A DNA stretch of 5,008 nucleotides from Smithella sp. D17 (GTDB taxonomy: Bacteria > Desulfobacterota > Syntrophia > Syntrophales > Smithellaceae), in the NCBI GenBank assembly GCA_000753945.1, contig JQOA01000214.1, forward strand, positions 453 to 5,460, written 5' to 3'. Below, one piece after another: positions 1 through 4,952 of the stretch. Every line of letters starts with the position of its first letter. Within the stretch, counting starts at the first letter, position 1. Both the position numbers and the translations under genes were made by a program. The notes beneath the pieces were generated by a model. It saw nothing but the letters and a program-made list of their open reading frames with translations. It ran no database searches and was not told where the DNA came from.

Positions 1-35
1 AGGGCAAAAGCGACTTTTTACGAGACCATCAATTA
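1..35. repeat. possible dispersed intergenic repeat in host flank
   Basis: This non-coding stretch holds a small inverted repeat (AAAAG at 6-10 and CTTTT at 14-18) followed by ACGAGACCATCAA. Read on the minus strand it gives GGTCTCGTAAAAAGTCGC, which resembles from memory a short sequence that recurs between genes in Desulfobacterota. No second copy lies in the window, so repeat status is inferred. No open frame of useful length crosses it. It lies on the chromosome side of the attachment site. Confidence 0.25.
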
Positions 36-60
36 TTATATTGTGTCTGATCCAAAATGC

Positions 61-93
61 AAAAAAGGAATTAGCTGCTTCAGCTAACCCCTT
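61..93 (-). terminator. intrinsic terminator downstream of the tRNA-Met locus
   Basis: A perfect 7-bp inverted repeat, TTAGCTG (71-77) and CAGCTAA (81-87), has a 3-nt loop. It is extended by AAGG (65-68) pairing with CCTT (90-93) across a 2x2 internal loop. Read on the minus strand the stem is followed by a run of six T (complement of 61-66), the form of a Rho-independent terminator. It sits just beyond the 3' end of the tRNA fragment in the tRNA's direction of transcription, so it most likely ends the original tRNA transcript and belongs to the host flank. Confidence 0.7.
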
Positions 94-102
94 GTAATTA
101 TT

Positions 103-150
103 TGGTAGCGGGGAGAGGATTCGAACCTCTGACCTTTGGGTTATGAGCCC
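103..150 (-). tRNA. truncated tRNA-Met (CAT), 3' half only; element attachment site
   Basis: The minus strand reads GGGCTCATAACCC (anticodon arm with CAT in a 7-base loop), then a variable loop, a T arm with the 5-bp stem AGAGG/CCTCT around the loop TTCGAAT, the acceptor 3' strand CCCCGCT, the discriminator A, and an encoded CCA at 103-105. The anticodon stem pairs for only three G-C pairs. Beyond 151 the sequence no longer fits a tRNA: there is no D arm and no AGCGGGG acceptor 5' strand. This is therefore a 3' tRNA remnant, the copy left at the far end when an element inserts into a tRNA gene. It cannot make a functional tRNA. The intact gene is expected outside the window to the right, on the same strand. 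The anticodon alone does not separate elongator from initiator Met. Confidence 0.85.
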
Positions 151-159
151 CATATATGG
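150..159. other. 10-bp palindrome at the tRNA/element junction
   Basis: CCATATATGG is a perfect palindrome that begins where similarity to tRNA stops (the last usable anticodon-stem base is at 150-151). It marks the left boundary of the integrated element. It may form part of the recombinase core site, or it may be chance; one copy cannot settle this. Confidence 0.4.
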
Positions 160-188
160 CATTTTACCGCATTTTACCACTTTTTACC
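159..188. repeat. three tandem 10-bp repeats, candidate integrase/excisionase arm sites
   Basis: GCATTTTACC occurs at 159-168 and 169-178, and a variant ACTTTTTACC at 179-188, at an exact 10-bp period of about one helical turn. Further TTTTACC-like sites follow at 255-261 (+) and, inverted, around 215-221 (GGTAA). Helically phased short repeats between a tRNA attachment site and an integrase gene are typical of arm-type integrase sites or excisionase sites. Binding is inferred. Confidence 0.55.
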
Positions 189-241
189 ATTATTGACTTA
201 TACTATTGAATATTAAAGGTAATTATCTGTATTATTTTTTC

Positions 242-269
242 TTGACCTACTTCGTTTTACCTGTATATT
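242..269 (+). promoter_or_regulatory. sigma70-type promoter for the integrase gene
   Basis: The -35 element TTGACC (242-247) and the -10 element TATATT (264-269) are separated by 16 bp, each matching the consensus at five of six bases. Transcription would start near 276, leaving a leader of about 88 nt before the integrase ATG. A TTTTACC site (255-261) lies in the spacer, so whatever binds these repeats could repress the promoter. Confidence 0.5.
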
Positions 270-278
270 AACCGTGAA

Positions 279-343
279 GGTTGGAAATAGGGTTGGAATT
301 TTGCCTTTGGGTTTTCTTTTGGTTTTTGTAATATGGGTTGGAA
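279..343. repeat. three copies of GGTTGGAA in the integrase leader
   Basis: GGTTGGAA occurs at 279-286, 291-298 and 336-343, each followed by A or T. The first two are 12 bp apart. All lie between the predicted promoter and the integrase ribosome-binding site, so they would be in the leader transcript. They may be arm-type sites for the integrase, sites for the small winged-helix protein encoded at 2493, or mRNA-level control elements. Confidence 0.4.
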
Positions 344-363
344 ATTAATAAGGAGATCGGATC

Positions 364-1473
364 ATGAAACGATTTAAAACACAATATCCAGGAGTTTTTT
401 ACCGAGAAACAAAACGGATCGGTGGCAACGGTACTGAAAAAGTATTTTATGTTGTTTTCAAAAAAAATGGGAAAGTTTATGAGGAAAAAGCTGGCCGTCA
501 ATATGTTGATGATATGACGGCGTCGCGAGCAGCACTTATTCGAGGAGAACTCATTGAAGGCAAGAGGAAATCGCGCCCGAAAAAAAAAGAAGAGAAAAAG
601 GTAATGGAAGATCGATGGACTATTGAGAAATTATGGAATGCATACAAAAAAAATCATCCTTTCCTAAAGGGACTCGTTCAGGACGAATGTAGATTTAAGA
701 AATATATTGAGCCGAACCTTGGTAAGAAAGAACCTTTCGAACTTGTCCCCTTGGATGTTGATCGCATTCGGATCAAACTCCTAAAGACAATGAAACCTGC
801 AACCGTCAGAAACGTCTTAGAACTTCTTAGACGAATCATCAATCACGCCGCAAAGAAACGATTATGTAAAATACCCGATTTCAAGATTGAAATGCCGGAA
901 GTAAATAATATCAAGACGGAAGATTTGAGCGCTGATCAGTTGAATGCTTTGCTTAAAGCAATAGATGAATCCACCTACCGCACGGCGGCCAACCTAATGA
1001 GTATGGTTTTATTTACCGGTATGCGTAGAGGAGAACTTTTCCACTTGAAGTGGACAGATGTGGACTTTGAAAAATCGTTCATCCATATTGTAAATCCGAA
1101 AGGTGGAAAGAATGAAAAAATCCCGCTCAATGAGGCCGCACGATCCGTTCTTGAATCAATTAACAAGACCTCTGAATATGTTTTCCCAAACGAAAGCGGT
1201 GAATGTCTTACTGACATTGCAAAAACAGTCAATCTAATCAAGAAGGCTGCCGGGCTACCGAAAGACTTCAGACCACTTCATGGACTTCGACATTTCTATG
1301 CGACGACCTTAGCCTCATCTGGCCAAGTAGATATGTATACCTTACAAAAGCTATTAACTCACAAATCACCAATGATGACTCAACGATATGCTCACCTTAG
1401 GGATGAGGCGTTACGGAGCGCATCAAATTTGGCGGGGCAACTCATTAAAATTCAAAAGCAAAAAGTAGCATGA
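364..1473 (+). CDS. int: tyrosine recombinase / site-specific integrase
   Basis: This 369-aa phage-type integrase catalyses integration and excision of the element at the tRNA-Met site about 215 bp upstream. The N-terminal part (about 1-75) carries the conserved-looking YPGVFYRE start and ends in a very basic stretch (67-80, rich in K and R). It fits an arm-binding domain plus linker. A SAM-like core-binding domain spans about 85-180. The catalytic domain (about 185-355) has the expected residues: R221 in TGMRRGE, the beta-hairpin lysine K246 in NPKGGK, H306 and R309 in HGLRH, H333 in LTHKS, and the nucleophile Y342 in QRYAH. The length is normal and nothing is broken, so it should be active. 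The start is set by AGGAG at 351-355, 8 nt before the ATG. The gene points away from the attachment site and into the element. Confidence 0.95.
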   Translation: MKRFKTQYPGVFYRETKRIGGNGTEKVFYVVFKKNGKVYEEKAGRQYVDDMTASRAALIRGELIEGKRKSRPKKKEEKKVMEDRWTIEKLWNAYKKNHPFLKGLVQDECRFKKYIEPNLGKKEPFELVPLDVDRIRIKLLKTMKPATVRNVLELLRRIINHAAKKRLCKIPDFKIEMPEVNNIKTEDLSADQLNALLKAIDESTYRTAANLMSMVLFTGMRRGELFHLKWTDVDFEKSFIHIVNPKGGKNEKIPLNEAARSVLESINKTSEYVFPNESGECLTDIAKTVNLIKKAAGLPKDFRPLHGLRHFYATTLASSGQVDMYTLQKLLTHKSPMMTQRYAHLRDEALRSASNLAGQLIKIQKQKVA

Positions 1474-1531
1474 CAAGTCAAGATTTCATAAAGTGTAATT
1501 ATGTAAAGGACGTGAGTTTAAAAAGACATGG

Positions 1532-1590
1532 AAAGCTACTGGGGCATGGAAATAAAAAACATCAGTCAGGAGCTTTTTATTTTTCTTTCA
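1532..1590 (+). terminator. weak terminator between convergent genes
   Basis: AAAGCT-A-CTG (1532-1541) pairs with CAG-G-AGCTTT (1567-1576), a 6-bp and a 3-bp stem separated by one mismatch, with a 25-nt loop. On the plus strand it is followed by a T-rich run (1574-1587), which would end the integrase transcript. The stem begins right at the stop codon of the convergent regulator gene, so part of it overlaps that gene's end. The long loop makes this a modest candidate. Confidence 0.35.
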
Positions 1591-2374
1591 GCATTTTTGA
1601 CACTTTTTCTATGGCAATGTCTTTCGTTCGAATCTCATTAATCAGCACGAGTTCGTAACTGGAAAGATTTTCTACTCCGATGTTTCGCTGAAGTTCAAGT
1701 TGAACAATTTCAGCTTCAGTCGGCTCAAACAATTTCGTGAATGTTGTTTCTTCATCAATTAGATACTTAATGTCTGTTATTGAAAGCGAATCCCACTCGC
1801 GTATTTTATCAAAAACATCCTTCGATAATTCTTTTTGAGCAATGGATATGACAGATTTATTTTCCTGAGATATCTTTGTCAGTTTCACAATAGGACTGGG
1901 ATAATCGGACGACAGATTAAAGATGTCTTTTTCTTTTTTCCTTCTAAACAGAAAAACATTATTGTGATCATCCTTCAACAGGATTGCATATATTAACGGC
2001 AAGCCGATATTAGAAAATTTTTTCAATTCAGGAAACGGAGCAATAAGGGTAATCATACGGAGTTGTTTGTTGAGTTTCGATAATAAATATAATGGTTCGA
2101 AATTATCAAATACAACACCATCCGGCATAAACATTTTTATCAGGCGGCCGTTGCTTTTGAATGGATACGAAACGGTATCATCAATATAAGCAGGGTTGAT
2201 ATATAGACCCTTGACCATCAATTTTAATGTTTCTTTAGAAAGGCTTGCCTGACCTTTTTCAAATTGTTGCAATGATTGATAAGTGATTTTAGCGCCTGCC
2301 GAGACCTCGGGCTGAGTTTTTCCGGTCAATTCCCTAACTAATTTAAATAGCTTATTGACTGCTAACTTATCCAT
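1577..2374 (-). CDS. XRE-family HTH transcriptional regulator (candidate repressor)
   Basis: This 265-aa protein has an N-terminal lambda-repressor-like helix-turn-helix at about residues 8-62 (LVRELTGKTQPEVS, then SLQQFEKGQASLS). The remaining 200 residues match no domain I can name. I see no LexA/S24 Ser-Lys protease signature, so it does not look like a self-cleaving SOS-type repressor. The C-terminal 60 residues are helical and charged and may mediate dimerisation. An in-frame ATG exists at 2392, but the ATG at 2374 is preferred: AAGGAG (complement of 2380-2385) lies 5 nt before it, whereas that motif would fall inside the longer frame. It is transcribed away from the operon starting at 2493, across a short region with a perfect palindrome over the promoters. 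This is the classic position of a lysogeny or element-maintenance repressor that also controls itself. That role is inferred. Confidence 0.8.
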   Translation of the reverse strand: MDKLAVNKLFKLVRELTGKTQPEVSAGAKITYQSLQQFEKGQASLSKETLKLMVKGLYINPAYIDDTVSYPFKSNGRLIKMFMPDGVVFDNFEPLYLLSKLNKQLRMITLIAPFPELKKFSNIGLPLIYAILLKDDHNNVFLFRRKKEKDIFNLSSDYPSPIVKLTKISQENKSVISIAQKELSKDVFDKIREWDSLSITDIKYLIDEETTFTKLFEPTEAEIVQLELQRNIGVENLSSYELVLINEIRTKDIAIEKVSKMLKEK

Positions 2375-2383
2375 AAAAACTCC

Positions 2384-2411
2384 TTGACACAAATATATTA
2401 CTTGTTATATT
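2384..2411 (+). promoter_or_regulatory. sigma70 promoter of the rightward operon
   Basis: A perfect -35 TTGACA (2384-2389) and -10 TATATT (2406-2411) are separated by 16 bp. Transcription would start near 2418 and run through the winged-helix, parA and downstream genes. The -35 overlaps, on the other strand, the ribosome-binding site of the divergent regulator gene. The -10 lies inside the 16-bp palindrome, so operator binding would block this promoter. Confidence 0.65.
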
Positions 2412-2431
2412 GCAATATAAATTAGTAAACA
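2404..2431 (-). promoter_or_regulatory. possible leftward promoter of the XRE regulator gene
   Basis: On the minus strand TGTTTA (2426-2431) and TATAAC (2404-2409) are spaced 16 bp apart and could serve the regulator gene, with a start near 2397. The -35 is a poor match. Its -10 would overlap that of the rightward promoter, so the two polymerases would exclude each other. Confidence 0.3.
2405..2420. promoter_or_regulatory. 16-bp perfect palindrome, candidate operator
   Basis: TTATATTGCAATATAA reads the same on both strands. It covers the -10 region of the rightward promoter and of the possible leftward one. It is flanked by a looser pair of arms, TTACT (2398-2402) and AGTAA (2424-2428), that are almost symmetric about the same centre. 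The XRE regulator encoded alongside is the most likely ligand; the small winged-helix protein is the alternative. Confidence 0.6.
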
Positions 2432-2492
2432 CAGGTTATATGCTGGTATTTAGAATACATAAAATGAAAATAAAAAGCAAGGAGAAAAAGTG

Positions 2493-2696
2493 ATGGAAAA
2501 GTTATTAATTACAGAATCCGAGGCTTCCAAACTTTTAAGCGTTTCTACTCAGACATTGCGCAATGATCGCTCCTCTTCCCGCGGGTGCAGATACGTAAAG
2601 ATACTCAAACGCGGCAGAAAACGCGGCAGTATCCGGTATCGGATGTCCGATATTATGGAATATATCGAAAAGAATACAATAAAGCTGGAAGGATAA
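2493..2696 (+). CDS. small AlpA/MerR-like winged-helix DNA-binding protein (candidate excisionase)
   Basis: This 67-aa protein has the HTH_17/excisionase layout: LLITESEASKLLSVSTQTLR forms the helix-turn-helix near the N terminus, a basic wing follows (YVKILKRGRKRGSIRYR), and then MSDIMEYIE, the usual terminal helix. Such proteins act as recombination directionality factors for tyrosine integrases or as early transcriptional activators. The context (integrase nearby, divergent repressor, first gene of the operon) suits either. A GTG at 2490 could also start the frame, but the ATG at 2493 has better spacing (8 nt) from AAGGAG at 2479-2484. The wing carries an unusual 12-bp tandem duplication (2607-2629). 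The parA gene begins 15 nt after its stop, so the two are co-transcribed. Confidence 0.8.
   Translation: MEKLLITESEASKLLSVSTQTLRNDRSSSRGCRYVKILKRGRKRGSIRYRMSDIMEYIEKNTIKLEG
2607..2629 (+). repeat. 12-bp tandem duplication inside the winged-helix gene
   Basis: AAACGCGGCAG occurs at 2607-2617 and again at 2619-2629. The unit is a multiple of three, so the frame is kept and K-R-G is repeated in the basic wing (LKRGRKRGS). Related proteins usually have a shorter wing here, so this looks like an in-frame slippage duplication. Confidence 0.6.
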
Positions 2697-2711
2697 AACC
2701 AGAGGCGGACG

Positions 2712-3530
2712 ATGAGACCGATTATCAGCGTGATCAATAACAAAGGCGGCACAGCGAAAACTACAACTGTAATTAATACTGGAGAAGCTTTATCAATGCT
2801 GGGGAAAAGGGTTCTAATCATTGATATGGATAATCAGTGCAATGCGACGGATATCCTGCAGGAAGGCATTGGAAGACCACTTGTCAAGAGCCTTTACGAT
2901 GTATTAGATCCCCGGAGAAGCAACGAATCTACCGATATAGAAAGCTGCATATACCCGACCGTCAAGAAGGGGCTGCATTTTATACCCAATATTCCTGATT
3001 CAGCCATTCTCGGTCCAAGGATTGTCCTGGGAGGTGAACCTGCCCTCTTTCTCCTGCGGGAACGTGTGCGGAATTACGCCTTGAATAATTTCGATTTCAC
3101 TTTTATTGATTGTCCCCCCAATGTAGATGTATTCGTTATTTCGGCGATGATCGCATCTGACCTCGTGATAGTCCCCACCATGGCGGGCAGCAAATTCTCG
3201 CTAAATGGGCTCGTGAAAACAAAAGCCTTTATAGACGATATAGGCAACCGTTATAATTCCAACCTCAAATTTTTAAAGCTCCTGATCACCATGGTGGACA
3301 GCCGTACATCAATCTGTAAAACGATTGTCAATGCCATAAGGAAGACTTTTTTAGAAGACGAGGTCTTCTATCAGACCATTCCTATGAATACCGATTTTCA
3401 AAAAGCGGAAGTTTTTAATCAATCTATTTTTGGTTACAGAATCGGCGCTCCGGGCGCCGGTGCATATATGAATATTGCCGAAGAAATCATCAATACAATA
3501 AAAAGTAAAAACGACATCCTTAATCCCTAA
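2712..3530 (+). CDS. parA: ParA/Soj-family partition ATPase
   Basis: This 272-aa ATPase of the ParA/MinD class would partition the element's DNA or stabilise it when excised. The deviant Walker A motif is at 11-18 (KGGTAKTT, with signature lysine K11 and P-loop lysine K16). Motif A' is at 34-44 (VLIIDMDNQCN, with D38 and D40) and Walker B at 129-136 (FTFIDCPP, with D133). VIVPTMAGSKFSLNGL (152-167) and the C-terminal IPMNTDFQKAEVFNQSIFGY region (223-242) are also typical of the family. There is no N-terminal HTH extension, so it is the short chromosomal or type Ib-like form and would not repress its own promoter directly. The ribosome-binding site is a weak GAGG, 6 nt before the ATG, and the preceding gene ends 15 nt upstream, suggesting coupling. 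No ParB is visible; the gene starting at 4953 is a positional candidate only. Confidence 0.92.
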   Translation: MRPIISVINNKGGTAKTTTVINTGEALSMLGKRVLIIDMDNQCNATDILQEGIGRPLVKSLYDVLDPRRSNESTDIESCIYPTVKKGLHFIPNIPDSAILGPRIVLGGEPALFLLRERVRNYALNNFDFTFIDCPPNVDVFVISAMIASDLVIVPTMAGSKFSLNGLVKTKAFIDDIGNRYNSNLKFLKLLITMVDSRTSICKTIVNAIRKTFLEDEVFYQTIPMNTDFQKAEVFNQSIFGYRIGAPGAGAYMNIAEEIINTIKSKNDILNP

Positions 3531-3537
3531 TTAAGGA
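3517..3537 (+). promoter_or_regulatory. hairpin over the parA stop and the next gene's ribosome-binding site
   Basis: TCCTTAAT (3517-3524) and ATTAAGGA (3530-3537) form a perfect 8-bp stem with the 5-nt loop CCCTA. The parA stop codon (TAA, 3528-3530) is at the loop and the AAGGA of the following gene is in the right arm. A ribosome ending parA would open the stem, so this looks like translational coupling. There is no T run, so it is not an intrinsic terminator. Confidence 0.5.
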
Positions 3538-3548
3538 AAGAATCATTT

Positions 3549-4928
3549 ATGCAAACTAAAAGTTCGACCGGAAAATCCAACATCATGGGCAGGCTCGTTG
3601 ACGAAATGGTTACAAACGTATCCGGCCAGTTTCATGGAGCTGACGCTCCCCCTGAACAGACAAAAGAACACACAAAAGAACAGACAGTCAAACACACAGA
3701 CAATCAGACGCTCAATCGGACACTCAATCGGACGGACAATCAGACAGACAGTCACACAAACAAACGGACAATCAGACGGTCAAACAGACAGTCTTCAGGA
3801 CATACAGAAGAACAGTATAAAGAACAAACAAACACACATGCAAAAGAACACTCTCAAGACCAGTCAGCAAAGCAGGATTTCTCCGAAACGCACATTCTAA
3901 CTGCGATGGATAGATCAGCGCCTCCGTTTGCTCATTTTACGGAAAGGCAAAGCGCCGTTCTGGCCTTTATGATTCATAGCAAGAATAAATATGTTACACT
4001 CGATTATATTGCCTGTGCCACCGGCCTGACATATGCTTCAGTCCGCACGGCCATTAAGACTCTTCGCCAATACAAATACGTTTTAAACACTGGCCGCTTC
4101 CGACATCTTAAAACACAATACCTCCATTACGAACTTGACGATATTCGTTGTGAGCAATTTTGGAAAGAAAAAGGTATTTTCTATGATTTCAGCAGACCAT
4201 TAAGATGGGACAGGAATGGTTTAATTCGATCTGCGGAAACAGAATCTATTGAACAGACAAAAGAACACTCAGAAGAACAGTCACCCGAACAGACATTCAA
4301 TCAGACGGACAGTCAGACGGTCAATCAGACGGTCAATCAGACGGTCAATCAGACAGACTTACTTAGTAGTAGTACTATATTTAATAATAAAATACTACTA
4401 ACTAAGATAACGGAAACATTTGAAACCCACCCGGATTTTGTGTTTTGGGTGAAAGAAAATCTTGCACCTGATACTGTGCTCAGATGGATAGAGGAATTCA
4501 GCGACATCCCGATAAAAGCTGAAGATATGTTGCTGTACCTTTCCCGCTGCAGTTACGACCTAACAACACTAAACAAAAAAGCATCTCTTAAAAATACACC
4601 CGTGAATTATTTTTATGGTTGCATCAAACGGAACAAAACATATTTGCCCCCACAAGGGTTTAAAACTCTCGATGAAAGGATTTTAGAAGATAAACGGAAG
4701 ATTGTGGAAGGACTGGAGAACAGAGTCCGTGAACTCCAGGAATTAGAAGAAAAGGAGAAACAGGCAAATATAGAAATTAAATTTTGCGAAATGATGGGCG
4801 AAGAAACTGGTGAGCTCTACAATGCATGCTTAAATAATATCCCGTCTGTGTTCAAGGATAGTGATCGTTCAGGGCCGGGGTTCAAGACTGCCATGAAACA
4901 AGCTTTTATAAAAATACCAAATAGTTGA
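3549..4928 (+). CDS. winged-helix protein with Gln-Thr repeat linkers, candidate replication initiator
   Basis: This 459-aa protein is not one I can assign to a named family. It has a short N terminus (1-35), a low-complexity four-residue repeat of Q-T-x-x type (about 36-107), and a winged-helix domain (about 125-197: FTERQSAVLAFM, then YIACATGLTYASVRTAIKTLRQYKYV). A second Q-T-x-x block follows at 235-270 and an S/N/L-rich joint at 271-290. The C-terminal region (about 291-370) contains PVNYFYGCIKRNKTYLPPQGF, then a charged predicted coiled coil (about 374-412) and a short tail. The two linkers are encoded by 12-bp DNA repeats, the second next to an A+T-rich inverted repeat, a layout like an initiator gene carrying its own origin (as lambda O). 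Position after parA supports a replication or maintenance role. It could instead be a transcriptional regulator. AAGGAAAG lies at 3533-3540, 8 nt before the ATG. Confidence 0.75.
   Translation: MQTKSSTGKSNIMGRLVDEMVTNVSGQFHGADAPPEQTKEHTKEQTVKHTDNQTLNRTLNRTDNQTDSHTNKRTIRRSNRQSSGHTEEQYKEQTNTHAKEHSQDQSAKQDFSETHILTAMDRSAPPFAHFTERQSAVLAFMIHSKNKYVTLDYIACATGLTYASVRTAIKTLRQYKYVLNTGRFRHLKTQYLHYELDDIRCEQFWKEKGIFYDFSRPLRWDRNGLIRSAETESIEQTKEHSEEQSPEQTFNQTDSQTVNQTVNQTVNQTDLLSSSTIFNNKILLTKITETFETHPDFVFWVKENLAPDTVLRWIEEFSDIPIKAEDMLLYLSRCSYDLTTLNKKASLKNTPVNYFYGCIKRNKTYLPPQGFKTLDERILEDKRKIVEGLENRVRELQELEEKEKQANIEIKFCEMMGEETGELYNACLNNIPSVFKDSDRSGPGFKTAMKQAFIKIPNS
3654..3869 (+). repeat. degenerate 12-bp repeat array 1 inside the gene
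   Basis: About 18 units of 12 bp run in frame, with the consensus AAT-CAG-ACA-GAC and variants such as GAA-CAC-ACA-AAA, decaying toward the right end. They encode residues 36-107 (EQTK EHTK EQTV and so on). The first 18 bp (3654-3671) are identical to the start of array 2 (4251-4268), and 3841-3853 equals 4258-4270, showing the two arrays share an origin. Because the unit is a multiple of three, other frames also stay open here; those are shadows. Confidence 0.85.
4251..4358 (+). repeat. 12-bp repeat array 2, candidate iterons
   Basis: Nine in-frame 12-bp units encode residues 235-270. The last four or five are nearly perfect copies of AAT-CAG-ACG-GTC (4299-4358), much better preserved than array 1. 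Gln is always CAG, Asn always AAT and Val always GTC, so the DNA itself is conserved, by recent expansion or selection. The array ends immediately before the A+T-rich inverted-repeat segment. Iterons in a replication origin are the functional candidate; a simple slippage-made linker is the alternative. Confidence 0.85.
4359..4410. other. A+T-rich segment with inverted repeat, candidate origin unwinding element
   Basis: Of 52 bases only 9 are G or C. CTTAGT plus AGTAGTA (4362-4374) is complementary to TACTACT (4393-4399) plus ACTAAG (4401-4406), a 13-bp inverted repeat with one bulged A (4400) and an 18-nt spacer of A and T apart from one C. It lies inside the coding frame (LLSSSTIFNNKILLTKI) and directly abuts the 12-bp repeat array. 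Iterons followed by an A+T-rich, easily melted segment is the usual build of a plasmid or lambda-type origin. Function is inferred. Confidence 0.5.
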
Positions 4929-4952
4929 TCATAAAAATGGAGGAGTTTAACT

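Noticed and set aside
103..175. Complete functional tRNA-Met gene
   Set aside because: The D arm and acceptor 5' strand are missing, and the anticodon stem loses pairing after three base pairs.
1470..1658. 62-codon plus-strand frame after the integrase
   Set aside because: It overlaps the integrase stop and the end of the convergent regulator gene, has no ribosome-binding site of its own outside the integrase, and resembles no protein.
2367..2375. TTATCCATA, one mismatch from a DnaA box
   Set aside because: It is a single site made by the first codons of the regulator gene and has no companion boxes nearby, so it is best explained as coding sequence.
2464..2493. Nine-codon leader frame (MKIKSKEKK) whose TGA overlaps the next ATG
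   Set aside because: No ribosome-binding site precedes it, and its sequence is just the A-rich leader plus the Shine-Dalgarno sequence of the next gene. A coupling peptide is possible but unsupported.
2712..3530. Nitrogenase iron protein or MinD reading of the ATPase
   Set aside because: No NifH metal-ligand context and no MinD amphipathic C-terminal helix. Length, motifs and neighbours fit ParA.
3598..3900. 100-codon frame in another reading frame over repeat array 1, and a minus-strand cysteine-rich frame at 3543-3755
   Set aside because: A 12-bp repeat keeps several frames open at once. The frame running the full 459 codons, with folded domains outside the repeats, is the real one.
3654..4358. 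CRISPR array
   Set aside because: Units are contiguous 12-bp repeats with no unique spacers of 30 bases or more, and they are in frame within a coding sequence.
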